Positions 15,950 through 23,523 of a stretch of DNA of 64,000 nucleotides are shown one piece after another (within the stretch, counting starts at the first letter, position 1; each line of letters starts with the position of its first letter). The position numbers and the translations under genes were made by a program. The notes beneath the pieces were generated by a model. That model did not search any database. It was not told the DNA's origin and worked only from the letters and a program-made list of their open reading frames with translations. The DNA is from Macellibacteroides fermentans (lineage in GTDB: Bacteria; Bacteroidota; Bacteroidia; Bacteroidales; Tannerellaceae). The DNA lies in the NCBI RefSeq assembly GCF_013409575.1, contig NZ_JACCCY010000003.1, positions 62,001 through 126,000 on the forward strand, in the 5' to 3' direction.

Positions 15950-16237
15950 GAACACCTCTCTTATCACCGGGAAACGTTCCTTTTCTATCCGGTTTTAATC
16001 CTTTTTTAGGTAGAAAATCACTCCATACAGCTTTTGGAAACGAAAGAAAATGGCGTGAACGGCCACTCCTATGTCCTTTCGGAAGCTGAAAAAGCTTTCC
16101 GGCACAAGAAATAGAATGGCCCAAACGCAATGAATACTTCCTTTTGAAAGGTGATTAGCGGACTAAAAAAAGGAAATAGTATCTGATAAACACGATAAAA
16201 TAGATTTATAAATATTAACTTATAAAAATACACAATC
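15950..16237. other. non-coding stretch between the repeat array and the RteC-like gene
   Basis: Besides AT-rich sequence I see one small hairpin (16080-16101, eight pairs with one bulge). No frame or tRNA is evident. Confidence 0.4.
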
Positions 16238-16798
16238 ATGGATTTAGTTAAAATTAACGAAATGCTGTTAAAAACACTCCAATACGGTCGAGATATGGTC
16301 AAAAATCTGTGTCAAAAAAAATTACCCTATTTTGGGCAGTTAAAGAGGGTCTTAAAGGAACTAAAAGAAGGTTACGAGAAGGAGTCTATTTTACAGTTTC
16401 TTTTGGGTTGGGCCAAGGGCGAAATAGAGGGTAAAATTCTCCATTGGAAAGAGCTTGCCGCCTCCTTTATAAAGGAGTTTCACAAAGCAAAAAATGCAGA
16501 AAATAAAGCACAAAGCAAGGATAAATCGAGAAACGAACCGCTACCTATCGACATGACTAAGAGAGAGTTGATAATACTATTCATCCGTCAGATGTACGAT
16601 GCAGGTGCGTTTCCTAATTGTTCGCTAAACAGATTATCTCACTTCTTAAATGATACTTTTAATCTGGATAAAAGTTACCGCACAATCACCAATAATTTAA
16701 TCAAATTTAAGGTAGATAAAGAGAAGGATTTTGTGTACTACGCCACCCTGTTTCTGGAGCAGAAAAAACGAGAGTGCTCAGAAGAATTTACCAAGTGA
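16238..16798 (+). CDS. RteC-like protein
   Basis: The 186-residue basic protein is not confidently assigned. Its C-terminal half (ELIILFIRQMYDAGAF, then FLNDTFNLDKSYRTI) resembles the C-terminal part of RteC, the regulator of excision genes in Bacteroides conjugative transposons such as CTnDOT. The N-terminal half is helical, with a lysine-rich linker near 85-105. It begins 289 bases after the 22-bp repeats and points away from them. A regulator or initiator that binds the repeats is a reasonable guess. Confidence 0.45.
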   Translation: MDLVKINEMLLKTLQYGRDMVKNLCQKKLPYFGQLKRVLKELKEGYEKESILQFLLGWAKGEIEGKILHWKELAASFIKEFHKAKNAENKAQSKDKSRNEPLPIDMTKRELIILFIRQMYDAGAFPNCSLNRLSHFLNDTFNLDKSYRTITNNLIKFKVDKEKDFVYYATLFLEQKKRECSEEFTK

Positions 16799-16833
16799 AA
16801 ATTTGCATATGTTAATGTAGTACAACGATTTAG

Positions 16834-17058
16834 GTCACTTGTTAATTTGCAAAAAACGTCACACTTGTTATTCCAATCTTTTAACTGTTCTTTGAGGTGG
16901 TTCCTGAGTTGCAGCGGCAACGGATTTACGGTTTTAAAGCGTAGCCTTATACAGAAATATTCTTTATATATTAATATAGGGCTTGTGATTCGGCTTGTGA
17001 CTAACCCCCTCAAAACCCGCATCAATGCAGAGAAAAGGTATGTGAATCGGCTTGTGGC
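16834..17058 (+). repeat. two sets of short direct repeats upstream of the replication operon
   Basis: GTCACTTGTTA (16834-16844) recurs as GTCACACTTGTTA (16858-16870). TGTGATTCGGCTTGTGAC (16984-17001) recurs as TGTGAATCGGCTTGTGGC (17041-17058); GCTTGTG occurs three times (16981, 16993, 17050). They occupy the 311-base gap before the winged-helix gene and are candidate operator or origin sites. No convincing frame lies in the gap. Confidence 0.55.
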
Positions 17059-17109
17059 AATTTAGGAAGAAATAAATTTATTAATCTTAAATCATTAATT
17101 TACAAGACT

Positions 17110-17604
17110 TTGAAGAATTTAGAATTGAATTACCTGGATAGCCTGTTGGAGTCGGGCTACGTAAGGGTACCACGAAAAGTACTGAACGATCTTTACGGGT
17201 CTGATGCCGAAGAGCAGCTTATCGCCCATGTTTATCTTTTCCTGTTTTCCAGAAGTTACTTTGCTACCGGAACTGTGATCAGAGACAACAAGCAGCTTAC
17301 CTGCCACAGAGGGCAAGTGATTTGTTCGCAAGCCGAGCTGGCAGCAAAATTTAACCTTTCTCCCTGGCGGGTAAGGGGAGTGCTGAATATCCTCAAGGAA
17401 CGCTATCTAATCGAGGTGGAAAACATAAAGGGTATCTCGCACATCGGCATGCTGTACTACGATTCCATCGCCGGCAAACCCAAACAGGAAAGTTCTTCGG
17501 AAGGGGGCTCCGGCAAAAAGAGACACAAAGAGAGAGAAACGGAAGCGTCTAACACCACGTTTTCATTGAAAGGACACATTTTAGATTTTATGAGCAATGA
17601 TTGA
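17110..17604 (+). CDS. winged-helix protein, possible replication initiator or helicase loader
   Basis: The 164-residue protein contains a winged helix at about 60-115: RGQVICSQAELAAKFNLSPW, VRGVLNILKERYLIEVEN. A charged linker (KKRHKERETEA) and a short C-terminal helix (LKGHILDFMSND) follow. This resembles DnaD-like or phage replisome-organiser proteins, which load a DnaB helicase. It overlaps the helicase gene by eight bases, which supports that role. No ATG is available; TTG at 17110 or 17125 is assumed, so the exact start is uncertain. Confidence 0.55.
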   Translation: MKNLELNYLDSLLESGYVRVPRKVLNDLYGSDAEEQLIAHVYLFLFSRSYFATGTVIRDNKQLTCHRGQVICSQAELAAKFNLSPWRVRGVLNILKERYLIEVENIKGISHIGMLYYDSIAGKPKQESSSEGGSGKKRHKERETEASNTTFSLKGHILDFMSND

Positions 17605-18991
17605 GAAAAACACGGGGATCACCCACGAAAAAGCGGTAGTTGCCTGCCTGCTTGCCAACACCGAGGCTATTACCAACGTGATTGGATTTTTGAAGGCCGA
17701 CATGTTCAGCTCGCGCGAGCTGGGATTTATCTACAAGGCCATCGTGCACCTGTTCGAACAGGGCAAACGTACCAACTACAACCTGATAGACCGCACCATG
17801 CAGGAGATGGACCGCGAGCTGTTCCTGCAGATGAACGGGCTGGCCTATGATCCGGAGTTGTTCACCATGGCTAGGGATTCGTCGCAGGTTACGGAGTATG
17901 CGCTGCTGATAAAAGACAGCTACATCCGGTTCCGACTTACCGAGCATCTTAATGCCGTTAAACTTTCGCTTACCGATGTGGGCACGCCCATCACCTCCAT
18001 CCTGGGCACGCTGCATTCCGGAGTGGATAAAATTTGCAACGACACCGACACGGGCAACGAGGCGCGTCCGCTGGCCGAGATTGTAGCGTCCAACCTGAAG
18101 GATTTCCGAAAGAACCGGGCGCTGGGATTGGATAGCCGGGCCATTCCTTCGGGCTTTACGGAGTTCGACAAGCTTACGGGCGGGGGCTTCTTTCCGGGCG
18201 AGATCTATACCCTGGCGGCTCGTCCCTCCGAAGGTAAATCCATGGTTACGCTGCACATCCTGCAGGAGATTGCCAAAAAGGGCTACCACGTGCGGCTGGT
18301 GAACCATGAAATGGGCGATTACGATACGGCCAACCGCTCTATTGCCATGCTTACGGATATCAACCCCGACTTGCTGCGCCGCGGGGTGCTTACCGAAGGT
18401 CAGGAAATGGAGGTGGAACGGCTGCTGCAAGAGGAGCTAACCAACCTGAAGCTGGACATCCGCTACATGGGGAACGCCCGCATCGAGAGCATCGTTACCG
18501 AAACCATGCTGGCCTGCAAGCGGGGTAAGTGCGACATGCTGGCAGTGGACTACCTGCAGCTGATATCGGCTCCGGTAGAGAAAGGGGGCACGGCCGACGA
18601 GGCCATCGGTAGGAACATCAATGCCCTGAAGGATCTGGCAGTGCGCTGCAACATTCCTGTAATCGTGGTGTCGCAGATGAACCGCGAGATTGAGCACCGT
18701 GGCGACAAAGCCAAGATTCCGGTGTTGTCGGACCTGCGCAACTCGGGAGTTATCGAACAGACCTCGGACGTGGTGATGTTTGTATACCGCCCCGACCGTT
18801 TAGGCATCACCAAGGATCAGGACACCGGCGAAAATCTGGTAGGCATCGCCAAGCTGCTGCTCCTTAAAAACCGAAACGGAGGCATCGGCCATGCAAACTT
18901 CAGGCACAATAAAACATTTACCAAACTATGGGATTTTATCTCTTTCAATAAAAATAAATCTAAAATTCAACAAATCTATCCGGACCAATGA
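17597..18991 (+). CDS. DnaB-type replicative DNA helicase
   Basis: The 464-residue protein has the DnaB N-terminal helical domain (about 1-105) and a RecA-like motor domain. Walker A is AARPSEGKS (207-215), Walker B MLAVDYLQ (314-321); VSQMNREIEHRGD and VVMFVYRPD supply motif 3 and the arginine-finger region. The usual ARPSMGKT has E for M here. It is separate from housekeeping dnaB by context: it overlaps the winged-helix gene by eight bases and the primase by four. It would unwind DNA at an origin of the element. Confidence 0.85.
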   Translation: MIEKNTGITHEKAVVACLLANTEAITNVIGFLKADMFSSRELGFIYKAIVHLFEQGKRTNYNLIDRTMQEMDRELFLQMNGLAYDPELFTMARDSSQVTEYALLIKDSYIRFRLTEHLNAVKLSLTDVGTPITSILGTLHSGVDKICNDTDTGNEARPLAEIVASNLKDFRKNRALGLDSRAIPSGFTEFDKLTGGGFFPGEIYTLAARPSEGKSMVTLHILQEIAKKGYHVRLVNHEMGDYDTANRSIAMLTDINPDLLRRGVLTEGQEMEVERLLQEELTNLKLDIRYMGNARIESIVTETMLACKRGKCDMLAVDYLQLISAPVEKGGTADEAIGRNINALKDLAVRCNIPVIVVSQMNREIEHRGDKAKIPVLSDLRNSGVIEQTSDVVMFVYRPDRLGITKDQDTGENLVGIAKLLLLKNRNGGIGHANFRHNKTFTKLWDFISFNKNKSKIQQIYPDQ

Positions 18992-20394
18992 AAAAGCACT
19001 CTAAACAATCAGAATTTGTGGAAGACCATCTTACCCTCGAGACGGTGGTGAACTGGTACGGATCCGTACACTTTAAATCCAATGGTAAAGCGTTGATGCG
19101 CTGTCCGTTCCACAACGACACCCATCCCTCGCTGAAGTTAGACAACCACAAAGGGCTGTGGCACTGCTTCCCCTGCGGTAAAGGGGGCGACAAAGCTACC
19201 TTTGTAATGGAAAAGGAGTCGTGCTCCTACCCCGAAGCCCTCAAACTGCTATGCGCACGCCATGGCGGACCGTCTGATCAATCATCAGAAAGCACTGAAA
19301 CAAAGGGGCCGATTTATGAAAACCCTATAGAATTTGAGGGATTCTTCGCTCCATTGGAAACACCGAAGGCTAAACAGAAAGCGCCCGAACCCGAAGCAAC
19401 CCCGGAACAACTCCGGGCCATGGAGCAGGAAAACAGAGCGTTTGCCAATTCATGCTACGGCTATGTACCCGACTGCGGAGGTCTCTCCGAAGCTTATGTG
19501 AACTTTGGTGTGAGAATGGTACGGCAATATCCCCCACAAGGCTTTACCCAGTTTAAGGGACGCATCGCCTTCCCCATCCACAACGAACGGGGCATACTGG
19601 TGGGCTTTACCTGCCGGTACTTTGGGCAGATAAATTCCGTAGGCGGCAAAGGGATACCCAAGTATATCAACAGCGCCAACAATGCCCTCTACAACAAAAG
19701 CCGGGTAATATACGGACTGTACCAGGCCATAGATCATATCCTGAGCGAGGGACTAGTTCACATGGTAGAGGGCCCCAAGGACTGCATCGCCATGCATGCG
19801 GCAGGGTATCAAAACACGGTCGCCCTGTGCGGATCGGCCCTGTCCGACGAACAGATAGAGCTACTAAAAAGATATGCTCGCCGGGTGTCATTGGTGCTGG
19901 ATGGCGACGAAGCCGGACAAAATGCCGCTGCCCGCATCGAAAAACAGTTGGCAGATGCCGGCTTTATGGTGATGAACTGCCTCCTTCCCGAAGGCGAAGA
20001 CCCCGACTCCCTATTCCACCGATACGGCAAAGAGGGCTTCTGCACCATCTTCCGCGAAAGTGCCTACAACAGGAGGGTGAAAAAGTTTGGAGGAACACTT
20101 GATGATGAATCCGGAGAAAGCGATATACGGGTGGCTCTATTCTGCGACGACGAACTGGAAGTGATAGCCCTGCATCAGCAAAACCTGATGGAGCGTCCCA
20201 GATTGGAAAGGTTGGAAGCAGAAATCCGGATGGAGATGGATCACCTGATGGGGATACTTTTCTATACCACCAACAAACCCGAACGGACCGAAGTGCTCCA
20301 AAGGCTTGTACACGCCAGCAAACGCCTTAACATCCTGTACAAGGAACTGAACAGGCCCCACGGCACCTACAACAAACAAATACGCATTAAATAA
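18988..20394 (+). CDS. DnaG-type primase with CHC2 zinc finger and TOPRIM domain
   Basis: The 468-residue protein has a CHC2-type zinc site (C39, H42, C60, C63; CPFH and CFPC), a disordered linker (about 92-140) and a DnaG catalytic core with GRIAFPIHNERGILVGF. The TOPRIM domain shows E261 in VEGPKDC and D305-D307 in LDGDEAG. A helical C-terminal region (about 350-465) replaces the usual helicase-binding domain. It would make RNA primers for the adjacent helicase. Its start overlaps the helicase stop by four bases. Confidence 0.85.
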   Translation: MKKHSKQSEFVEDHLTLETVVNWYGSVHFKSNGKALMRCPFHNDTHPSLKLDNHKGLWHCFPCGKGGDKATFVMEKESCSYPEALKLLCARHGGPSDQSSESTETKGPIYENPIEFEGFFAPLETPKAKQKAPEPEATPEQLRAMEQENRAFANSCYGYVPDCGGLSEAYVNFGVRMVRQYPPQGFTQFKGRIAFPIHNERGILVGFTCRYFGQINSVGGKGIPKYINSANNALYNKSRVIYGLYQAIDHILSEGLVHMVEGPKDCIAMHAAGYQNTVALCGSALSDEQIELLKRYARRVSLVLDGDEAGQNAAARIEKQLADAGFMVMNCLLPEGEDPDSLFHRYGKEGFCTIFRESAYNRRVKKFGGTLDDESGESDIRVALFCDDELEVIALHQQNLMERPRLERLEAEIRMEMDHLMGILFYTTNKPERTEVLQRLVHASKRLNILYKELNRPHGTYNKQIRIK

Positions 20395-20403
20395 AAATGA
20401 AAG

Positions 20404-20464
20404 AACCGGTCGGGGCAACGTCTAACTAAGTCAGAAATTACAACACCGACCGGTTGCTTTAAAT
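20404..20464. terminator. inverted repeat, probable terminator at the end of the replication operon
   Basis: Perfect 10-base arms (20404-20413 and 20446-20455) flank a 32-base loop and are followed by CTTTAAATTTT. The long loop is unusual for a terminator. It could also mark a cassette edge. Confidence 0.5.
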
Positions 20465-20497
20465 TTTCCTACAATTTGCTTTAAACAGAATCAGCCC

Positions 20498-20941
20498 TTA
20501 TAGCATGGGATCGATTCCGTTTTCTAAGCGATCTTTGACTTCTTCAGCCTCTTTACTTGTCAGCTCTCTAGAAGTTTCAGTAAAAGCTACCGTAAACAGG
20601 TTTATCATTTTGTCGAACGCAGCCGGTTTAAATGTTACACCCTGATTGATCGCATCCATCCACAATACATTCTTGTTGATATAAGTCAGTGGATTAAAGT
20701 AAACCGACAGATCTTCCCATCCGCTGTAGATCAGACCTACAGCCTTAGATTTCTTCGTCATCTCTTTATCGCACTCTCCTTTACAGCAATAATATGCTTT
20801 TTGGTATATTTCTTTTCCGTTTGGTGAGTTTTGTTCACTTCTCCAGGTAACAATTATACCTGATGCAGGATTGGCTAACAGGTTTTCTCCACAGTGTTCG
20901 CATGATAACTCGGTTTTGGCGAAAAATTCTTTCACTTTCAT
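20498..20941 (-). CDS. zinc-ribbon-like protein, unknown
   Basis: The 147-residue protein is not recognised. Cysteines are arranged as two pairs near the N-terminus: CEHC (C14, C17) and YYCCKGEC (about C52-C57), which suggests a zinc-binding N-terminal domain. The C-terminal half is helical and ends with an acidic stretch (SKEAEEVKDRLENG). It lies just beyond the primase operon, convergent with it, and may belong to the cassette. No signal peptide is seen. Confidence 0.5.
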   Translation of the reverse strand: MKVKEFFAKTELSCEHCGENLLANPASGIIVTWRSEQNSPNGKEIYQKAYYCCKGECDKEMTKKSKAVGLIYSGWEDLSVYFNPLTYINKNVLWMDAINQGVTFKPAAFDKMINLFTVAFTETSRELTSKEAEEVKDRLENGIDPML

Positions 20942-21439
20942 ATTAATATTTTATTTGTTAAACACCACAAAGATGGCCCAAACATTCCGATTCTGCAACT
21001 AATTACTTATCTATTTTCCCGAAAAAATAAATAATTAGTTTATTTACGCCACCTCACCATCCCTAACTCCCAGAGCCCATGATGGTTATTAACATTTGGT
21101 TGAAATCAAAAAAAGTAAACCAATCAGACAATGTTTGCGATTGATACAAGCATACTAATCGCCTCAACAATATTTTACAAATTCACTTTTGTAAATTAAA
21201 TTTACAAAACATTGATTTGTACACTGGTGACAAGGATGTAATATAAAGGGCGCAGATAAATTAAGAAAATAGCTAAATTTGAAGGGGTTAAATAAGTAAA
21301 AATGGTAATAAACTCCGTAATCTATATACTAACAATGTGCTTTTTATTATTGAACTTTGCAGTAATACATTAATTAAAAATAAAAGGTAGACTGCACTAC
21401 AGTTGCTGAACGTATTTTGAAATCAAAAACCAAATTTGT
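20942..21439. other. AT-rich intergenic region with a triple TTTACAAA/TTTGTAAA motif
   Basis: TTTACAAA (21174-21181), its reverse complement TTTGTAAA (21188-21195) and TTTACAAA again (21201-21208) form a possible operator about 230 bases before the flavodoxin gene. The rest has no convincing frame or RNA. Confidence 0.45.
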
Positions 21440-21982
21440 ATGAAACAATTGATTTTAATCCTTGCATGTGTTCTGGCGGGGACATTTACGCATGCCCAAG
21501 AGAAGAAAGTTCTGGTTGCGTACTTTTCCTGCACAGGAAATACCGAAACTGTGGCCAAAGCCATTGCCCAAGCCACTCATGCCACATTGTATCGCATCCA
21601 GGCCGAGAAAGCTTATTCAGCTGCCGATCTCGACTGGCAGGATAAGCAGAGCCGCAGCAGTATTGAGATGGGTAGTACAACATCGCGCCCTGTACTTGCC
21701 GATAAGAATGCACAGGCGGAAACCTACGACATACTATTTCTGGGTTATCCCATCTGGTGGAACCAAACTCCCCGGATTATCAACACGTTCATTGAAAGCT
21801 ACAATTTGAAAGGGAAGACCGTCATTCCATTTGCCACATCGGGCAGCAGCTCTATACAAAACAGTACAAACTTATTAAAGAAGCAGTACAGCGACATCAA
21901 CTGGCAAACAGGGAGGTTGCTCAACAACGGCACTCCCGATGCCATAAAATGGGCCGAAGGGATAGTAAAAGCACAACTTTAG
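21440..21982 (+). CDS. exported flavodoxin-like protein
   Basis: The 180-residue protein begins with a signal peptide ending THAQ. A flavodoxin domain follows: VLVAYFSCTGNTETVAK (FMN phosphate loop, about 24-40), YDILFLGYPIWWNQTPRI (about 96-113) and IPFATSGSSS. This is the NAD(P)H-quinone/flavodoxin_4-like branch. Export of a flavodoxin is unusual outside Bacteroidetes; the electron partner is unknown. It is followed by a second exported small protein. Confidence 0.8.
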   Translation: MKQLILILACVLAGTFTHAQEKKVLVAYFSCTGNTETVAKAIAQATHATLYRIQAEKAYSAADLDWQDKQSRSSIEMGSTTSRPVLADKNAQAETYDILFLGYPIWWNQTPRIINTFIESYNLKGKTVIPFATSGSSSIQNSTNLLKKQYSDINWQTGRLLNNGTPDAIKWAEGIVKAQL

Positions 21983-22056
21983 CAATTCACTTATTATAAA
22001 GAAGGGGGGGCGTTTACAATAAAGTAATTGAACTACATCAAGTAATATAAAATTAT

Positions 22057-22461
22057 ATGATTAAAAATAAGATTATTCTTGTAATAGGAACTATTATGCT
22101 TACCATGACAGCAGTAACAGCGCAATCGGATGGAGATATGCTGGTGCGTATTTCGGAAATAGAGGTATATCCTCAGTACCTGGACGAATACCTGGAGTTT
22201 GCTCTTAATGTGGGGGCTACCTCCGTGAAAGAAGAGCCCGGAGTAATTGCCATCTATCCCATGATTCAGAAGCGCGACTCGTGTCAGATACGCATCCTCG
22301 AGATTTATGCCAGTCAGGAGGCTTACCGGCACCATATCGGTACGAAGCATTTCCAGACCTACAAGCAAGGTACGCTCCATATGGTGAAACATCTCGATCT
22401 GGTGGATATGACTCCTATGAATCCTTCGGCCATGCCCGAGATATTCCGTAAATTAAAATAA
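22057..22461 (+). CDS. exported antibiotic-biosynthesis-monooxygenase (ABM) domain protein
   Basis: The 134-residue protein has a signal peptide (to about residue 22, VTAQS) and one ABM ferredoxin-like domain: LVRISEIEVYPQYLDEYLEFA, VKEEPGVIAIYP, IRILEIYASQEAYRHHIGTKHFQTYK. ABM proteins include small cofactor-free oxygenases and haem-degrading enzymes, but many have no known reaction. It lies 74 bases after the flavodoxin gene and is probably co-transcribed. Confidence 0.8.
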   Translation: MIKNKIILVIGTIMLTMTAVTAQSDGDMLVRISEIEVYPQYLDEYLEFALNVGATSVKEEPGVIAIYPMIQKRDSCQIRILEIYASQEAYRHHIGTKHFQTYKQGTLHMVKHLDLVDMTPMNPSAMPEIFRKLK

Positions 22462-22558
22462 ACAACACGCTCAGATTGCCACCCGTAGTGCATAAGTTAT
22501 TCCAAGGGGTTTTGAAAGATATAGCTAATATTGCACAATGCAACAAGCAGAAATAGGC

Positions 22559-22588
22559 AAAAACTGCACAACAGATTGTGCAGTTTTT
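22559..22588. terminator. bidirectional terminator
   Basis: A perfect 13-bp stem with a 4-base loop, with A and T runs on its sides, lies between the ABM gene and the convergent nitroreductase gene. Confidence 0.85.
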
Positions 22589-22643
22589 AGTTTGCCGGCA
22601 ATTATTCCTTTGCTGGCGGGTACGGAAAGTACTTTATAAGGTG

Positions 22644-23282
22644 TTATTTAACCGGATAACCAACGGGGTTATTCATCAAGGGGATTTGAGAGTCCTTTAA
22701 TTTGAGGGCTTTTCGTAGTCCGGCCTGGTCCATCGATGCACGGGGTACGGTGCTTAGTCCGGCTCCGGCACAAAACAGGTTGATGTTTTGCGAAACTATA
22801 CCGGCATCCATTGCAGCCATCATCCGGGTATACTCCTTCTCTTCGCCAAAACGGGATAAATCCGAAACCATCAAAAGGCAGGCAGGTGCTTTATTCACGA
22901 AATCCTGCCCTCCGGCCAGCAAGGGTCTGTAATCTCCCTTGGCCACAGGCTTAAGGGTATGCGCCTTGGCATCGTACAGATAAGCTCCTTCGGCAAGGAC
23001 CACATACACGTCGATGTCTTGCTTATTTAATGCCGAAGGTGCGGTACGCATCCCTTTATCGGCCCGGTTTACACCATTGGCGGCCCACAAAAGGTCCGAA
23101 AGATCTTTAACAGATAATTTTTTATTGGCAAAAACACGGGCGGAATGCCTGTTGGCAAAAGCCTGCATCATGGAATTACCCCTGGTTTTATCGGGTGCAA
23201 GTAACTTTATCTCTTCCAGGCCCTGAGCAGAAAGACCGAAAGAAAAACAACACGCCAAAAAGATTACAACATACAGCTTCAT
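22644..23282 (-). CDS. exported SagB/ThcOx-type nitroreductase
   Basis: The 212-residue protein has a signal peptide (FSFGLSAQG) and a nitroreductase fold: FANRHSARVF with the FMN-contacting RHSAR, LSDLLWAANGVNR, RTAPSALNKQDIDVYVV, and a late GLSTVPRASMD. SagB-type proteins are FMN oxidoreductases; exported Bacteroidetes members have no assigned substrate. Together with the flavodoxin and ABM genes it makes a local group of exported redox-type proteins. A -7 box lies at 23310-23317. Confidence 0.8.
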   Translation of the reverse strand: MKLYVVIFLACCFSFGLSAQGLEEIKLLAPDKTRGNSMMQAFANRHSARVFANKKLSVKDLSDLLWAANGVNRADKGMRTAPSALNKQDIDVYVVLAEGAYLYDAKAHTLKPVAKGDYRPLLAGGQDFVNKAPACLLMVSDLSRFGEEKEYTRMMAAMDAGIVSQNINLFCAGAGLSTVPRASMDQAGLRKALKLKDSQIPLMNNPVGYPVK

Positions 23283-23309
23283 ACCTAAATGATTTTAGTG
23301 GTTAAACAA

Positions 23310-23317
23310 CAAATATA
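23310..23317 (-). promoter_or_regulatory. -7 promoter box for the nitroreductase gene
   Basis: The minus strand reads TATATTTG, 28 bases before the ATG at 23282. Confidence 0.5.
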
Positions 23318-23458
23318 GGAAATAAAAAGAAAAGCGGATTTACATTTTCTTAATACTTACTACATAAAATAAAAGATTTGATAATGAATAATAACTGATT
23401 TAAGCAAAACGTTAGCCTTCTTTAACCGAAATAATAGGTACACACTAGTTAATCGTCG

Positions 23459-23466
23459 TATATTTG
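23459..23466 (+). promoter_or_regulatory. -7 promoter box for the TonB-receptor-like gene
   Basis: TATATTTG at 23459-23466 would give a leader of about 50 bases before the ATG at 23524. Confidence 0.45.
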
Positions 23467-23523
23467 CCAAAAAATGAATTTATAAGTTCGCAGACCCAGT
23501 ATTCACCTTATTTATTATTTTAA

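Noticed and set aside
17588-18430. A 280-residue leftward frame
   Set aside because: It is the antisense shadow of the DnaB-type helicase gene, which has clear motifs.
11498-20464. Integrative element with tRNA attachment site
   Set aside because: No copy of a tRNA 3' end was seen at 12-21 kb and no integrase was found, so borders are not supported.
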